A DNA stretch of 64,000 nucleotides from the NCBI GenBank assembly GCA_019359415.1, contig JAHHHH010000018.1, positions 31,728 through 95,727 on the forward strand, written 5' to 3'. The notes under the pieces were generated by a model. The model did no database searches. It was not told the origin of the DNA and saw only the letters and a program-made list of their open reading frames with translations. Source of the DNA: Iphinoe sp. HA4291-MV1. Lineage in GTDB: Bacteria; Cyanobacteriota; Cyanobacteriia; Cyanobacteriales; Nostocaceae. Made by a program: the position numbers and the translations under genes. This document shows positions 26,740 through 35,995 of this stretch, one piece after another (the first letter of the stretch is position 1; the number at the start of each line of letters is the position of its first letter).

Positions 26740-27957
26740 ATGTATGATTTCGCGATTATAGGTGGAGGAATTATTGGTCTTTCCACTGGTATGGCTTTAG
26801 GTAAACGCTATCCCAATGCTCGCATTCTAATTTTAGAAAAAGAGAGCGGTTGGGCTTTTCATCAAACAGGTAATAATAGTGGTGTGATTCATTCTGGTAT
26901 CTACTATAAGCCGGGTAGTTTCAAAGCTAAATTTTGCCGTGACGGTTGTCGTTCAATGGTGGAATTTTGCCAAGAACATAGAATTGAGCATGAAGTTTGC
27001 GGTAAGGTCATAGTTGCTACTAATGAAACAGAATTACCTCGCCTAGAAAATCTCTACACGCGAGGTTTGGAAAATGGCATAGACGTTAAGAGAGTCACTC
27101 CAGATGAAGTCAAAGAAATTGAACCTCATGTGAACTGTGTTGGAGGGATTCTCGTTTCTTCAACTGGTATTGTCAATTACAAGCAAGTTTGCCTGAAATA
27201 CGTTGAAATTATTAGACAGCAGGGAGGAGAACTACGTCTCAATACGAAGGTTGAAAAAATAGTTACCAGTGGTAAATATCAGACATTAGAAACGAACAGT
27301 GGTACTTTTGAAACTCGCTTTGTGATCAATTGTGCCGGATTACATAGCGATCGCGTTGCCAAAATGGGTAAAGCCGATCCGCAAGCAAAAATTGTTCCTT
27401 TCCGGGGAGAATATTACGAACTCACACCAGAAAAACGCTATTTGGTGAAAGGTTTGATTTACCCTGTTCCCAATCCAGATTTTCCCTTCTTGGGTGTCCA
27501 TTTTACACGCATGATTGACGAGAGCGTACATGCTGGACCAAATGCGGTCTTGAGCCTCAAGCGCGAAGGCTACAACAAAACCGACTTTGACTTGCGCGAT
27601 TTTGCAGAAGTCATGACCTATCCTGGTTTTTGGAAACTCGCAGCAAAACACGCTGACGAAGGAATTCAAGAAATCATTCGTTCCTTTAGTAAAGCAGCTT
27701 TCACCAAAAGTTTGCAAAAACTTATTCCCGAAGTTCAACAAAAAGATTTAGTTCCCACCCACGCTGGTGTTCGTGCACAAGCACTCATGAATGATGGCAA
27801 ACTGGTAGATGACTTTTTGATTGTTCAAGGTCAAAACTCCATCCATATTTGTAATGCTCCTTCTCCAGCAGCAACATCTTCTATAGAAATAGGTAAAGCA
27901 ATTGTTGTCCAAATTCCTGAACAATCACATCTCAAAGCTGTAGTCAGTCAACTCTAA
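26740..27957 (+). CDS. lhgO: L-2-hydroxyglutarate oxidase family flavoprotein
   Basis: 405 residues of the DAO/FAD oxidoreductase fold. The ADP-binding motif GGGIIGLSTG (about 8-17) and HQTGNNSGVIHSGIYY carry the FAD contacts characteristic of LhgO. Family members oxidise L-2-hydroxyglutarate to 2-oxoglutarate and pass electrons to quinone at the membrane. Being inside a sugar-nucleotide operon suggests it recycles 2-hydroxyglutarate made by a neighbouring sugar dehydrogenase, or oxidises another 2-hydroxy acid. A terminator-like hairpin follows. Confidence 0.9.
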   Translation: MYDFAIIGGGIIGLSTGMALGKRYPNARILILEKESGWAFHQTGNNSGVIHSGIYYKPGSFKAKFCRDGCRSMVEFCQEHRIEHEVCGKVIVATNETELPRLENLYTRGLENGIDVKRVTPDEVKEIEPHVNCVGGILVSSTGIVNYKQVCLKYVEIIRQQGGELRLNTKVEKIVTSGKYQTLETNSGTFETRFVINCAGLHSDRVAKMGKADPQAKIVPFRGEYYELTPEKRYLVKGLIYPVPNPDFPFLGVHFTRMIDESVHAGPNAVLSLKREGYNKTDFDLRDFAEVMTYPGFWKLAAKHADEGIQEIIRSFSKAAFTKSLQKLIPEVQQKDLVPTHAGVRAQALMNDGKLVDDFLIVQGQNSIHICNAPSPAATSSIEIGKAIVVQIPEQSHLKAVVSQL

Positions 27958-28367
27958 AATATTTTATTTGCCTGTGCTTGCTTAAGTTAAGAATGTTAAG
28001 AAAAAGCACAGGCATTTTGGCATTCTTTAATTTGCGGAAACATCTAGTTTAAGGATGTAGTTATTTGTATTCATTATCGCGACAAAACTAATGTTCCTTA
28101 ACTCGGATGTTCAGCCAATTTGATATGACAGACTGTCAGGATGGCGAGACACCATTTGGAGGCGACTTTGGAGAAAATTTATGAAAGTAACATCATTGAC
28201 TACCTCAAAACTTTAAACATGATGTGTACAGTTTATAACATCATAGATACAAGGTGAGTAAAGGCAATAATTTGTGCAGTCATACATTATGATTAGAGCG
28301 CTTAAACCACCTTACACAGAAAGACAAACTGTAAATCAATAGAGTAATTCATTAGGAATTAAAATCA
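27958..28367. other. 410-bp gap between lhgO and the SDR gene
   Basis: Apart from the terminator at 27969-28018 no gene or recognisable element was seen. The gap implies that the SDR gene at 28368 has its own promoter. Confidence 0.6.
27969..28018 (+). terminator. Terminator after lhgO
   Basis: TGCCTGTGCTT (27969-27979) pairs exactly with AAGCACAGGCA (28004-28014) and is followed by four T residues. Confidence 0.75.
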
Positions 28368-29396
28368 ATGAAAATTCTAGTCACTGGTACTGAAGGTTAT
28401 CTTGGTAGCTTATTACCTCCCTTGTTCATTGAACGGGGACATGAAGTTATCGGAGTAGATACTGGTTTTTATAAAGTGGGTTGGTTGTACAACGGTACTC
28501 AGATAACAGCCAAAACTCTCAACAAAGATATCCGCCACATCACCCTAGAGGATGTGCAAGGCGTTGACGCCATAGTTCACATGGCTGAACTATCAAATGA
28601 TCCTACTGGACAGCTTGCACCGCACATTACTTACGAAATTAACCATAAAGGCTCAGTTCGTCTTGCCGAATTGGCAAAAAAAGCGGGTGTGCGTCGCTTT
28701 GTGTATATGTCTTCTTGTAGTGTCTATGGTGTTGCGACAGAGGGTGATGTCACAGAAGAATCTCCTGTTAATCCCCAAACCGCTTATGCAGAATGTAAGA
28801 CTTTGGTAGAGCGAGATGTCAAGCCATTAACAGATGATAACTTCTCTCCTACCTTTATGCGGAATGCTACTGCTTTTGGTGCTTCCCCGAGAATGCGCTT
28901 TGATATTGTTTTGAACAATTTAGCAGGTTTAGCATGGACGACCAAAGAAATCAAGATGACTAGTGATGGTACACCTTGGCGTCCATTAGTTCATGCGCTG
29001 GATATTTGCAAAGCAATTGTTTGCACAGTGGAAGCTCCTCGCGATATTGTACACAACCAAATTTTTAATGTGGGAGATACAGAAAATAATTATCGAGTCA
29101 AAGAAGTTGCCGAGATTATTGCTGAGGTTTTTCCAGGTTGCAAATTGAGCTTTGGTAATCAAGGTGCAGACAATCGCAGTTATCGAGTCTCTTTTGAAAA
29201 AATTAACACTGTTCTACCCGGCTTTAAGTGTGATTGGAATGCTCAATTAGGAGCGCAACAGTTGTATGATTTATTTTCGCAAATTGATATGACTGAAGAC
29301 GTTTTCTTGCATAGAGGCTTCACTCGCTTGAAACAACTGGAATATCTCATCCGTACACAACAAATTGACAAAGATTTCTTCTGGAGTAAGAAGTGA
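28368..29396 (+). CDS. Extended-SDR nucleotide-sugar epimerase/dehydratase
   Basis: 342 residues. GTEGYLG (about 7-13) binds NAD(P). The catalytic triad is clear in SSCSVYG and YAECK (about residues 142-146). The protein is too different from RfbG to be called CDP-glucose 4,6-dehydratase, though by position it could act on a CDP-sugar. It starts a run of tightly linked genes. I recall the counterpart as alr2827 in the Anabaena HEP island. The reaction is unassigned. Confidence 0.83.
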   Translation: MKILVTGTEGYLGSLLPPLFIERGHEVIGVDTGFYKVGWLYNGTQITAKTLNKDIRHITLEDVQGVDAIVHMAELSNDPTGQLAPHITYEINHKGSVRLAELAKKAGVRRFVYMSSCSVYGVATEGDVTEESPVNPQTAYAECKTLVERDVKPLTDDNFSPTFMRNATAFGASPRMRFDIVLNNLAGLAWTTKEIKMTSDGTPWRPLVHALDICKAIVCTVEAPRDIVHNQIFNVGDTENNYRVKEVAEIIAEVFPGCKLSFGNQGADNRSYRVSFEKINTVLPGFKCDWNAQLGAQQLYDLFSQIDMTEDVFLHRGFTRLKQLEYLIRTQQIDKDFFWSKK

Positions 29397-29501
29397 TGAA
29401 ATTGTCGAAAATATAGCAAAAAAATGACTTAATCTTCCGAATCACAAATCTTTGGTTCGGAATTATTTAGTTCCGGAATGCATTTTTATGTACAGATCAC
29501 T

Positions 29502-30494
29502 ATGAAGAAATTACTCACTATCGCTATTCCTACTTACAACCGCGCCGAACTACTTGATAAGCAGCTGGCGTGGCTTGCTCAAGCTATTAAAGACTTGGAT
29601 TCTAATTGTGAAATTTTTGTTTCAGATAATTGTTCAACTGACAATACTCAAGAGGTCATTAAGAAGTGGCAAACAAATCTCAGTCATATCACATTTAAAT
29701 CCAACAGAAATTCAGAAAATATTGGTGTCATGCGGAATATCATTCATTGCTTAAAGTCTGCAACGACCAAATATGTTTGGACAATTGGTGATGATGACCC
29801 CATTCAAAATAGAGCAGTTGCTTATGTCATCAACAAACTCAAACAATATGAAGATTTATCATTATTATTCCTTAATTTTTCTGGTCGTAACCAAATCACT
29901 GGTGAACCTGTACACCCGCCCACAATAGTTGGTAACCGTTGGTTTGATGTTGATAGTGAAGATGGAAGTGGTGACGCGAAAGCTATCTTTGAACATTGTT
30001 TTTCAAAAAGTATAGGTGCAGTCATCTTTCTAACTGCTTCGGTATATCGCACTGACTTAGTACAACGCGCTCTCCAAATTTGGCAAGAAGCTGACAATAA
30101 CTGGATATCTTTAGCATATTTAGCTGGGTATTGCGCTGCCAATGGCAGGACGATTGTTACTAAAGATACCTATGTGGAATGTATTGTTGGTGTGAGTTAT
30201 TGGCAAAAAGATCCAAAATCAGCACTGTTAATGCAATATAAACACCAATCTGAAGTTCTCATGAAACTGGAGGAAAACGGATACTCGAAGCAATTTTGCC
30301 GCAGGATGATTTTGAAGAATTTCAAAGAAGCTAATTTGAAGGTTTTCTTAGGTGCTTTGAGAAGATGGCCTGTATTTGCCATCCAGATAATAGTTCCCTT
30401 TTTGACTTTAGTAAGTCTCTCTGTTTTTGACGCAGTCGTGAATAGAAAATTCAAAATGGCAGAAACAACTACGAAACTTTCTACTCAAAACTGA
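29502..30494 (+). CDS. GT2 glycosyltransferase, abequosyltransferase-like
   Basis: 330 residues from the ATG at 29502 (MKKLLTIAIPTYNRAELL); an in-frame ATG at 29478 adds eight residues. GT-A fold: IPTYNR, VSDNCSTDNT (acidic nucleotide-binding site) and the metal-binding IGDDDP. The closest remembered group is the abequosyl/deoxyhexosyl transferases that use CDP-3,6-dideoxyhexoses, which fits the cytidylyltransferase upstream. Donor and acceptor are inferred only. Confidence 0.82.
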   Translation: MKKLLTIAIPTYNRAELLDKQLAWLAQAIKDLDSNCEIFVSDNCSTDNTQEVIKKWQTNLSHITFKSNRNSENIGVMRNIIHCLKSATTKYVWTIGDDDPIQNRAVAYVINKLKQYEDLSLLFLNFSGRNQITGEPVHPPTIVGNRWFDVDSEDGSGDAKAIFEHCFSKSIGAVIFLTASVYRTDLVQRALQIWQEADNNWISLAYLAGYCAANGRTIVTKDTYVECIVGVSYWQKDPKSALLMQYKHQSEVLMKLEENGYSKQFCRRMILKNFKEANLKVFLGALRRWPVFAIQIIVPFLTLVSLSVFDAVVNRKFKMAETTTKLSTQN

Positions 30495-30560
30495 CAAAAA
30501 TATGAAGGGTAAATTGCCAAATACAACTTCAATAAATCAAACAAACAAGGTCGTTATTCT

Positions 30561-31412
30561 ATGTTTAACAGTATGATAAACAAAATCTCTCAGCTGAAAT
30601 CTGAGTTAAGTTATAGAGCAGCATTTGTGAACCATGCAAGAAAATTGCCTGCTCTGAAAGAAAGCGATCGCGTCATTGTCGATAGTCTCAAACGCGATGG
30701 AGTTTATGTGACAACACTCGAAAAGTTGGAACTTGGCTCTACATCTGGTCTTCTCCAAGCATCTTACAATCAACTCTCTAGAATAACAGGTGGAAACAAC
30801 AGCCACCTAACTAAAAGACTGCCGCAAATTTACACAGTCACAGATTTACCTGCATTTTCTCAATGGGGACGGGAACAAAAGCTACTTAACATCATCGAAA
30901 ATTATATCGGTCTTCCTGTTGCCTTTCATGGCGTACATTTACGCAAAGACTTGCCCAATGAAAATCAGTTTGGGACACTGCTATGGCATAAAGATTCAGA
31001 AGACCGCCGGATGGTCAAAATAATCATTTATTTATCTGACGTAGAAGAGAAACACGGTCCTTTTGAATACGTTCCAGTCTCTTCAACTTCTTTATACAGT
31101 CTAAATTATTACCGGATTTATTACAAGCTTTGGCGGTCAGGGTACTTAGGAATCACTGATGAACAGCTTCAGGAAGTCATTCCACAACACAAGTGGAAAT
31201 CATGTCCAGGACCAGCAGGTACTGTGATTTTCACAGATCCAAAAACAACTTTACATCACGGAACCCTACGGACAGAAGAAAGACCAGCATTATTTTTTGC
31301 TTACACTGCAAACCCACCAAAGCGACCAGAGCTTTGTACCCAATACTGGGATGATACTTTTGCCAAACCAGAATTATATCAAGAACCAGATTCAGTGACA
31401 CTCTTGAGATAG
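30561..31412 (+). CDS. PhyH-like Fe(II)/2-oxoglutarate dioxygenase
   Basis: 283 residues. The facial triad can be read as H and D in LLWHKDSED (about 143-147) and the distal H in TTLHHGTLR, with a following arginine to hold 2-oxoglutarate. Phytanoyl-CoA dioxygenase relatives hydroxylate or otherwise oxidise small molecules. Placed between a glycosyltransferase and an epimerase it may oxidise a sugar or a lipid-linked glycan. It consumes 2-oxoglutarate, the product of the LhgO encoded upstream. Confidence 0.82.
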   Translation: MFNSMINKISQLKSELSYRAAFVNHARKLPALKESDRVIVDSLKRDGVYVTTLEKLELGSTSGLLQASYNQLSRITGGNNSHLTKRLPQIYTVTDLPAFSQWGREQKLLNIIENYIGLPVAFHGVHLRKDLPNENQFGTLLWHKDSEDRRMVKIIIYLSDVEEKHGPFEYVPVSSTSLYSLNYYRIYYKLWRSGYLGITDEQLQEVIPQHKWKSCPGPAGTVIFTDPKTTLHHGTLRTEERPALFFAYTANPPKRPELCTQYWDDTFAKPELYQEPDSVTLLR

Positions 31413-31420
31413 TTTCATTC

Positions 31421-31469
31421 TTTTTGCGCTCTTGGTGGTGCGCTTAATAGTGCGAAACAAAAAATATTT
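31421..31469. repeat. Dispersed intergenic repeat, copy 3
   Basis: TTTTTGCGCTCTT and GTGCGAAACAAAAAATATTT match the ends of the copy at 11205-11260. Confidence 0.6.
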
Positions 31470-31529
31470 ATGTAAGAGGTGTAATAACCGAGTGTCATCG
31501 TGTAGTCATAATTCAAAGCGAGGTTACCC

Positions 31530-32081
31530 ATGATTTTTACAGAAACTGAACTTCAAGGCGCGTACATCATTGATCTAGAACAAAAGCAAGACCATCGTGG
31601 TTTTTTTGCCCGTACTTTCTGCGCTAAAGAATTTGAAGCACATGGTCTACAGCCAGTAGTTGCCCAATGCAATCTGTCTTTTAATCATAAGAAAGGGACG
31701 CTACGGGGAATGCATTATCAAACTTCACCAGCAGCAGAAACGAAATTAATCCGCTGTACCCAAGGCGGTATTTATGACGTGATTATTGATATGCGTCCTG
31801 AATCTCCTACTTACCTTCAACATATCGGTGTGGAATTAACCGCAGAAAACCATCGTGCCTTGTATGTTCCAGAAATGTTCGCCCACGGCTATCAAGCACT
31901 GACAGACAATGCTGAGGTTGTGTATCAGGTAGGAGAGTTTTACACACCTGGATATGAGCGAGGGTTGCGCTATGATGACTCATTTTTTAACATTCAATGG
32001 CCTGTGGAGGTGACAGAAATTTCTGAGAAAGATCAGAATTGGCCTTTGATGACAATGATGACCGTTGGAGGAAATGTTTAG
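31530..32081 (+). CDS. rfbC: RfbC-family 3,5-epimerase
   Basis: 183 residues, the size of dTDP-4-dehydrorhamnose 3,5-epimerases (cupin fold). DHRGFFARTF, the catalytic histidine in GTLRGMHYQ and the PEMFAHGYQALTD segment are present. The name is by family; in this cluster the natural substrate may be a CDP-linked keto-deoxysugar, because no dTDP-glucose enzymes (RfbA, B, D) are nearby. Confidence 0.9.
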   Translation: MIFTETELQGAYIIDLEQKQDHRGFFARTFCAKEFEAHGLQPVVAQCNLSFNHKKGTLRGMHYQTSPAAETKLIRCTQGGIYDVIIDMRPESPTYLQHIGVELTAENHRALYVPEMFAHGYQALTDNAEVVYQVGEFYTPGYERGLRYDDSFFNIQWPVEVTEISEKDQNWPLMTMMTVGGNV

Positions 32082-32223
32082 TAATGAGTGGTTCTTGAGA
32101 AAACGACTAATAACCAACAATTAACAACTCATACCATTCATGCAAAGCCTGATACAAAGGGACAGGGGGAAAGAAGCAGGGGAGCTTCAGGTGCTCTTGA
32201 GCAGAGGAGAATAATTTTTGACT

Positions 32224-32296
32224 AATGCCCAATTCCCGATTCCCAATTCCCAATTCCCAATTCCCATTGCCCATTGCCCATTGCCCAATTCCCAAT
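32224..32296. repeat. CCCAATT/CCCATTG heptamer array
   Basis: About ten heptamer units in the gap before the SAF-domain oxidoreductase. It is the longest STRR tract of the island. Confidence 0.85.
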
Positions 32297-32324
32297 CACA
32301 AATATTATTCTAGGAGTTTAACCA

Positions 32325-33635
32325 ATGATTATTGTAGATCGCGCCTTACAAGCTCGTGCTGAAGCAGGTAACCCCATCAAAGTTGGGATGATCGGTGCTG
32401 GCTTTATGGGACGGGGAATTGCAAATCAAATTAAAAATTCAGTTCCTGGTATGGAGTTAGTTGCTATCTCCAACCGAAATGTTGATGCAGCCAAGCGAGC
32501 ATATTCAGAAGCTCTTATTGAAGATTATAAAGTTGTTTCCACCGTCGCGGAATTAGAAGACGCGATCGCTCGCAACCAGTACGCAGTGACTGAAGATGCA
32601 ATGTTGCTGTGTCGCGCTGAGGGTATCGATGCTCTGATTGAAGTGACAGGCGCAGTAGAATTTGGCGCTCATGTCGTCATGGAAGCGATCGCTCATCGCA
32701 AGCACATCATTATGATGAACGCCGAATTGGATGGTACTATTGGTCCCATTCTCAAAGTTTACGCCGATAAAGCAGGAGTTATCCTCACCGCCTGTGATGG
32801 AGATCAGCCAGGAGTGCAAATGAATCTCTATCGTTTTGTTAAAAGTATCGGTTTAACTCCACTGTTATGTGGTAACATTAAAGGCTTACAAGATCCCTAC
32901 CGCAATCCCACCACACAGGAAGCATTTGCCAAACGCTGGGGTCAAAAGGCTCACATGGTCACTAGCTTTGCTGATGGAACAAAAATATCCTTCGAGCAAG
33001 CAATAGTTGCCAACGCCACAGGTATGAAAGTTGCCAAGCGAGGAATGCTGGGATATGACTTTAACGGTCATGTAGATGAAATGACCAAAATGTACGATGT
33101 TGAACAACTCAAAGAATTGGGCGGTATCGTTGATTATGTCGTTGGCGCAAAACCAGGTCCAGGAGTATTTGTCTTTGGAACTCACGACGATCCAAAGCAA
33201 CGTCACTACCTCAACTTGTACAAGTTAGGTGAAGGTCCACTCTACAGCTTTTACACTCCTTACCACCTCTGTCACTTTGAAGTGCCATTGTCTGTTGCTC
33301 GCGCTGTCCTCTTCCAAGATTACGTCTTAAGTCCTTTAGACGGTCCCTTGGTAGATGTGATCACCACCGCCAAAATCAACCTCAAAGCTGGAGAAACCTT
33401 GGATGGTATTGGCTACTACATGACCTATGGACAATGTGAAAATTCTCACATTGTTCAAGAGCAAAACCTCTTGCCTATCGGTCTAGCGGAAGGATGTCGC
33501 CTGAAGCGAGATATTTCAAAAGACCAAGTCCTGACTTACGACGATGTGGAACTGCCTGAAGGTAGACTGTGCGACAAACTGCGATCTGAGCAAAATGCTT
33601 ATTTTACCCAATCCAAGACTTTGGCAGCAGTTTAG
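32325..33635 (+). CDS. Rossmann-fold NAD(P) oxidoreductase with C-terminal SAF domain
   Basis: 436 residues. VGMIGAGFMGRGIA (about 20-33) is the dinucleotide site and the middle resembles homoserine-dehydrogenase-like proteins. Residues about 365-420 (LPIGLAEGCRLKRDISKDQ, LTYDDVELPEG) form a SAF domain. Such proteins are annotated only as oxidoreductases. I recall the counterpart as alr2831 in the HEP island. With LhgO nearby, an NAD-recycling sugar dehydrogenase is one possible role. Confidence 0.83.
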   Translation: MIIVDRALQARAEAGNPIKVGMIGAGFMGRGIANQIKNSVPGMELVAISNRNVDAAKRAYSEALIEDYKVVSTVAELEDAIARNQYAVTEDAMLLCRAEGIDALIEVTGAVEFGAHVVMEAIAHRKHIIMMNAELDGTIGPILKVYADKAGVILTACDGDQPGVQMNLYRFVKSIGLTPLLCGNIKGLQDPYRNPTTQEAFAKRWGQKAHMVTSFADGTKISFEQAIVANATGMKVAKRGMLGYDFNGHVDEMTKMYDVEQLKELGGIVDYVVGAKPGPGVFVFGTHDDPKQRHYLNLYKLGEGPLYSFYTPYHLCHFEVPLSVARAVLFQDYVLSPLDGPLVDVITTAKINLKAGETLDGIGYYMTYGQCENSHIVQEQNLLPIGLAEGCRLKRDISKDQVLTYDDVELPEGRLCDKLRSEQNAYFTQSKTLAAV

Positions 33636-33775
33636 GTAATTTCGTTAACCGAAGTTAACCCATACTTATATGTTATGGTGTTGACTTCGGTAGCAAAAAA
33701 AGCATAGGTTGATTAGTAAAGAATCTCTAGTCTTATGTAAAAGTTATGCAAAGGTTATGAGATTTCTATATCGAT

Positions 33776-33854
33776 AAATTGATGGTATTTCATCAATAAT
33801 CTTTCACTACTCTTCAAATTGATGATATCCCATTAATAATTTTTTACTACTCTC
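33776..33854. repeat. Two tandem 39-bp imperfect repeats upstream of a GT4 gene
   Basis: AAATTGATGGTATTTCATCA begins copy 1 (33776-33814) and AAATTGATGATATCCCATTA begins copy 2 (33816-33854); both continue through ATAAT and TTACTACTCT or CACTACTCT. They lie right before the gene at 33871 and could be a duplicated promoter or leader element. Confidence 0.7.
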
Positions 33855-33870
33855 CCGACGAGGTCTACTC

Positions 33871-35058
33871 ATGGCAACTAAGTCAGTTCAAGGCGCACTT
33901 CGCATCGTGAATCTTATAGCAAAGAAAATTAAAGACCGTCAACTCATGAGCCGGAAGGTTTTACTCAAGCCAGATAAACCTGCCATAGGAAATGTATTGC
34001 TTTCCTACCTTACTGAGCCATTTTTCCTAAAACCTGGTCAACCTATCCCAAATTTTCACACAAGCTATTGGGAATGTCGGCAAATAGCGCAAACTTTGTT
34101 GGACATGGGCTATTGTGTGGATGTTATCCAGTACTTCAACAACACATTTATTCCTCAAAAAGACTATGTATTTTATATTGAAACTCGTTGGACCTTGCAA
34201 AGATGTGCACCATATCTCAATAAAGATTGTATAAAAATATTCCATGCTGATACAGCGCATATCGTATTCCATAATGCTGCTGAAGCCAATAGACTGCTGG
34301 CATTACAACAGAGAAGGGGTATTACTTTGACTCCTCAGAGGTTCGAGCCACCTAACAAAGGTCTTGAACATGCTGATTGTGCCACTATTCTGGGCAATGA
34401 GTTTACGATGAGTACCTTCAGATATGCAAAAAAACCTCTGTATCGCATTCCTACCTCTACACAAACACTTTATCCCTGGTCCGAAGACAAAGATTTTGAC
34501 GCATGCAGCAGAAATTATATTTGGTTGGGTAGCAGAGGTATGGTTCACAAAGGATTAGATCTGGTATTAGAAGCCTTTGCTCAAATACCAGACCACCATT
34601 TAACTATTTGTGGACCAGTTGATAAAGAAGAAGATTTTGCACAAGCTTATTACAAAGAGCTTTATCAAACTCCTAATATTCATACTATAGGATGGATAGA
34701 TTTAGAAAGTGATAAGTTTAAAAATATCCTCAACAACTGTATTGGTATTGTCTATCCTTCCTGTTCTGAAGGTGGCGGGGTCAGCGTTATCAATTGTATG
34801 CACGCAGGTCTCATACCGATTGTCAGCTATGAAGCTAGTGTAGACGTGGATGATGATTACGGGGTCATTCTCAAAGAAAGCTCTGTAGAAGAAATCAAGA
34901 ATTCAGTCCAAATGATTTCCAGTCTTCCTGCACACCAGTTAAAACAGATGGCAAAGAAAGCATGGGAATTTGTTAGGGCGCAACATACCAAAGAAAAGTT
35001 TGCCGAAAACTATAGAAATATAATGGAAAAAATATTAGTTAATCATTTTAAAAAATAA
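33871..35058 (+). CDS. GT4-like glycosyltransferase
   Basis: 395 residues. The C-terminal half has the GT-B pattern: YIWLGSRGMVHKGLDLVLEAF, HLTICGPV, and an E-rich loop SEGGGVSVINCMHAGLIPIVS near residue 305-325. The N-terminal half is poorly matched. No membrane segment. It is followed 24 bases later by the PIG-L deacetylase. Confidence 0.8.
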   Translation: MATKSVQGALRIVNLIAKKIKDRQLMSRKVLLKPDKPAIGNVLLSYLTEPFFLKPGQPIPNFHTSYWECRQIAQTLLDMGYCVDVIQYFNNTFIPQKDYVFYIETRWTLQRCAPYLNKDCIKIFHADTAHIVFHNAAEANRLLALQQRRGITLTPQRFEPPNKGLEHADCATILGNEFTMSTFRYAKKPLYRIPTSTQTLYPWSEDKDFDACSRNYIWLGSRGMVHKGLDLVLEAFAQIPDHHLTICGPVDKEEDFAQAYYKELYQTPNIHTIGWIDLESDKFKNILNNCIGIVYPSCSEGGGVSVINCMHAGLIPIVSYEASVDVDDDYGVILKESSVEEIKNSVQMISSLPAHQLKQMAKKAWEFVRAQHTKEKFAENYRNIMEKILVNHFKK

Positions 35059-35082
35059 ACAAAAATACACAGGTGTTAGTCT

Positions 35083-35844
35083 ATGTCTAAAATACCATTA
35101 ATACTAAAAATCAGAGTCGTTGTTGGCGGTATCGTTCGAGATATAAACACTCTATTCTTTAACTGGATTTTACGGGTTAAAAGTCAGCCACTAACGGTGA
35201 GCCAAAAATCAGCGATCGTGTTCTCTCCCCATGAAGATGATGAAACTCTAGGTTGCGGAGGAATGATTGCTCTCAAACGTTCACAAAAAGTCCCTGTTAA
35301 AGTGGTATTCCTTACAGATGGGCGCTACGGTAGACCAGAATGGGTTAAACCGGAAGAAATCACTCAGGTTCGCCAGCAAGAAGCTCTCAGTGCCCTCTCG
35401 ATTTTGGGAGTAGAACCATCAGAAGCACAGTTTCTCGATCATGCTGATGCTAGTTTAGCAAAACTCAATGATGAACAACAGCAACAGTTAATTGACCATC
35501 TCGTTGACATACTCAAATCCACTCAACCAGAGGAGGTTTACGTTCCTCACTGTAAAGACGGTCACCCAGACCACGAGGCGACTTACCAGTTGGTTCAAAG
35601 TGCGATCGCCTCTTGTGGAATTCAAATAGAGCTATTGCAATACCCTATTTGGGTATTTTGGCACAACGTGTTGCCTTTCAAGCTATTTTTTCAGCACATG
35701 GAGCAATCTTACCGATTGTCTATCGGTACTGTTCACAAACAGAAAAAGCAAGCGATTGACCAATATAAATCTCAAATTCCCTATTTACCCAATGGGTTAC
35801 TGGCTTCTTTCTTTTCTCCTTACGAAATATTTATTAAAAGTTAA
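35083..35844 (+). CDS. PIG-L/LmbE-family deacetylase
   Basis: 253 residues. The zinc site is given by PHEDDET (about 48-54, the family's PHxDDE) and HCKDGHPDHEA with the second HxxH. Members remove N-acetyl groups from GlcNAc-containing lipids or glycans. A hydrophobic stretch near the N-terminus (about 8-30) may tether it. In this island it probably edits a precursor or the growing glycan. Confidence 0.88.
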   Translation: MSKIPLILKIRVVVGGIVRDINTLFFNWILRVKSQPLTVSQKSAIVFSPHEDDETLGCGGMIALKRSQKVPVKVVFLTDGRYGRPEWVKPEEITQVRQQEALSALSILGVEPSEAQFLDHADASLAKLNDEQQQQLIDHLVDILKSTQPEEVYVPHCKDGHPDHEATYQLVQSAIASCGIQIELLQYPIWVFWHNVLPFKLFFQHMEQSYRLSIGTVHKQKKQAIDQYKSQIPYLPNGLLASFFSPYEIFIKS

Positions 35845-35995
35845 TAATCTTAAAATGAATTTTTAGTATCTTGAAAACAAATAGGATAATATATCAGACT
35901 GACAAAACCGTTTGTTAACTGCCAACCCTAGGCTCAGGGTTTTCTAAACTCTGTCATTATTTAGACGTATATAGAGTAAATTTACCAGAGATTAT

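Noticed and set aside
28368-29396. The SDR as the missing CDP-glucose 4,6-dehydratase
   Set aside because: Its N-terminal text and overall sequence do not resemble RfbG, so only a general epimerase/dehydratase call is justified.
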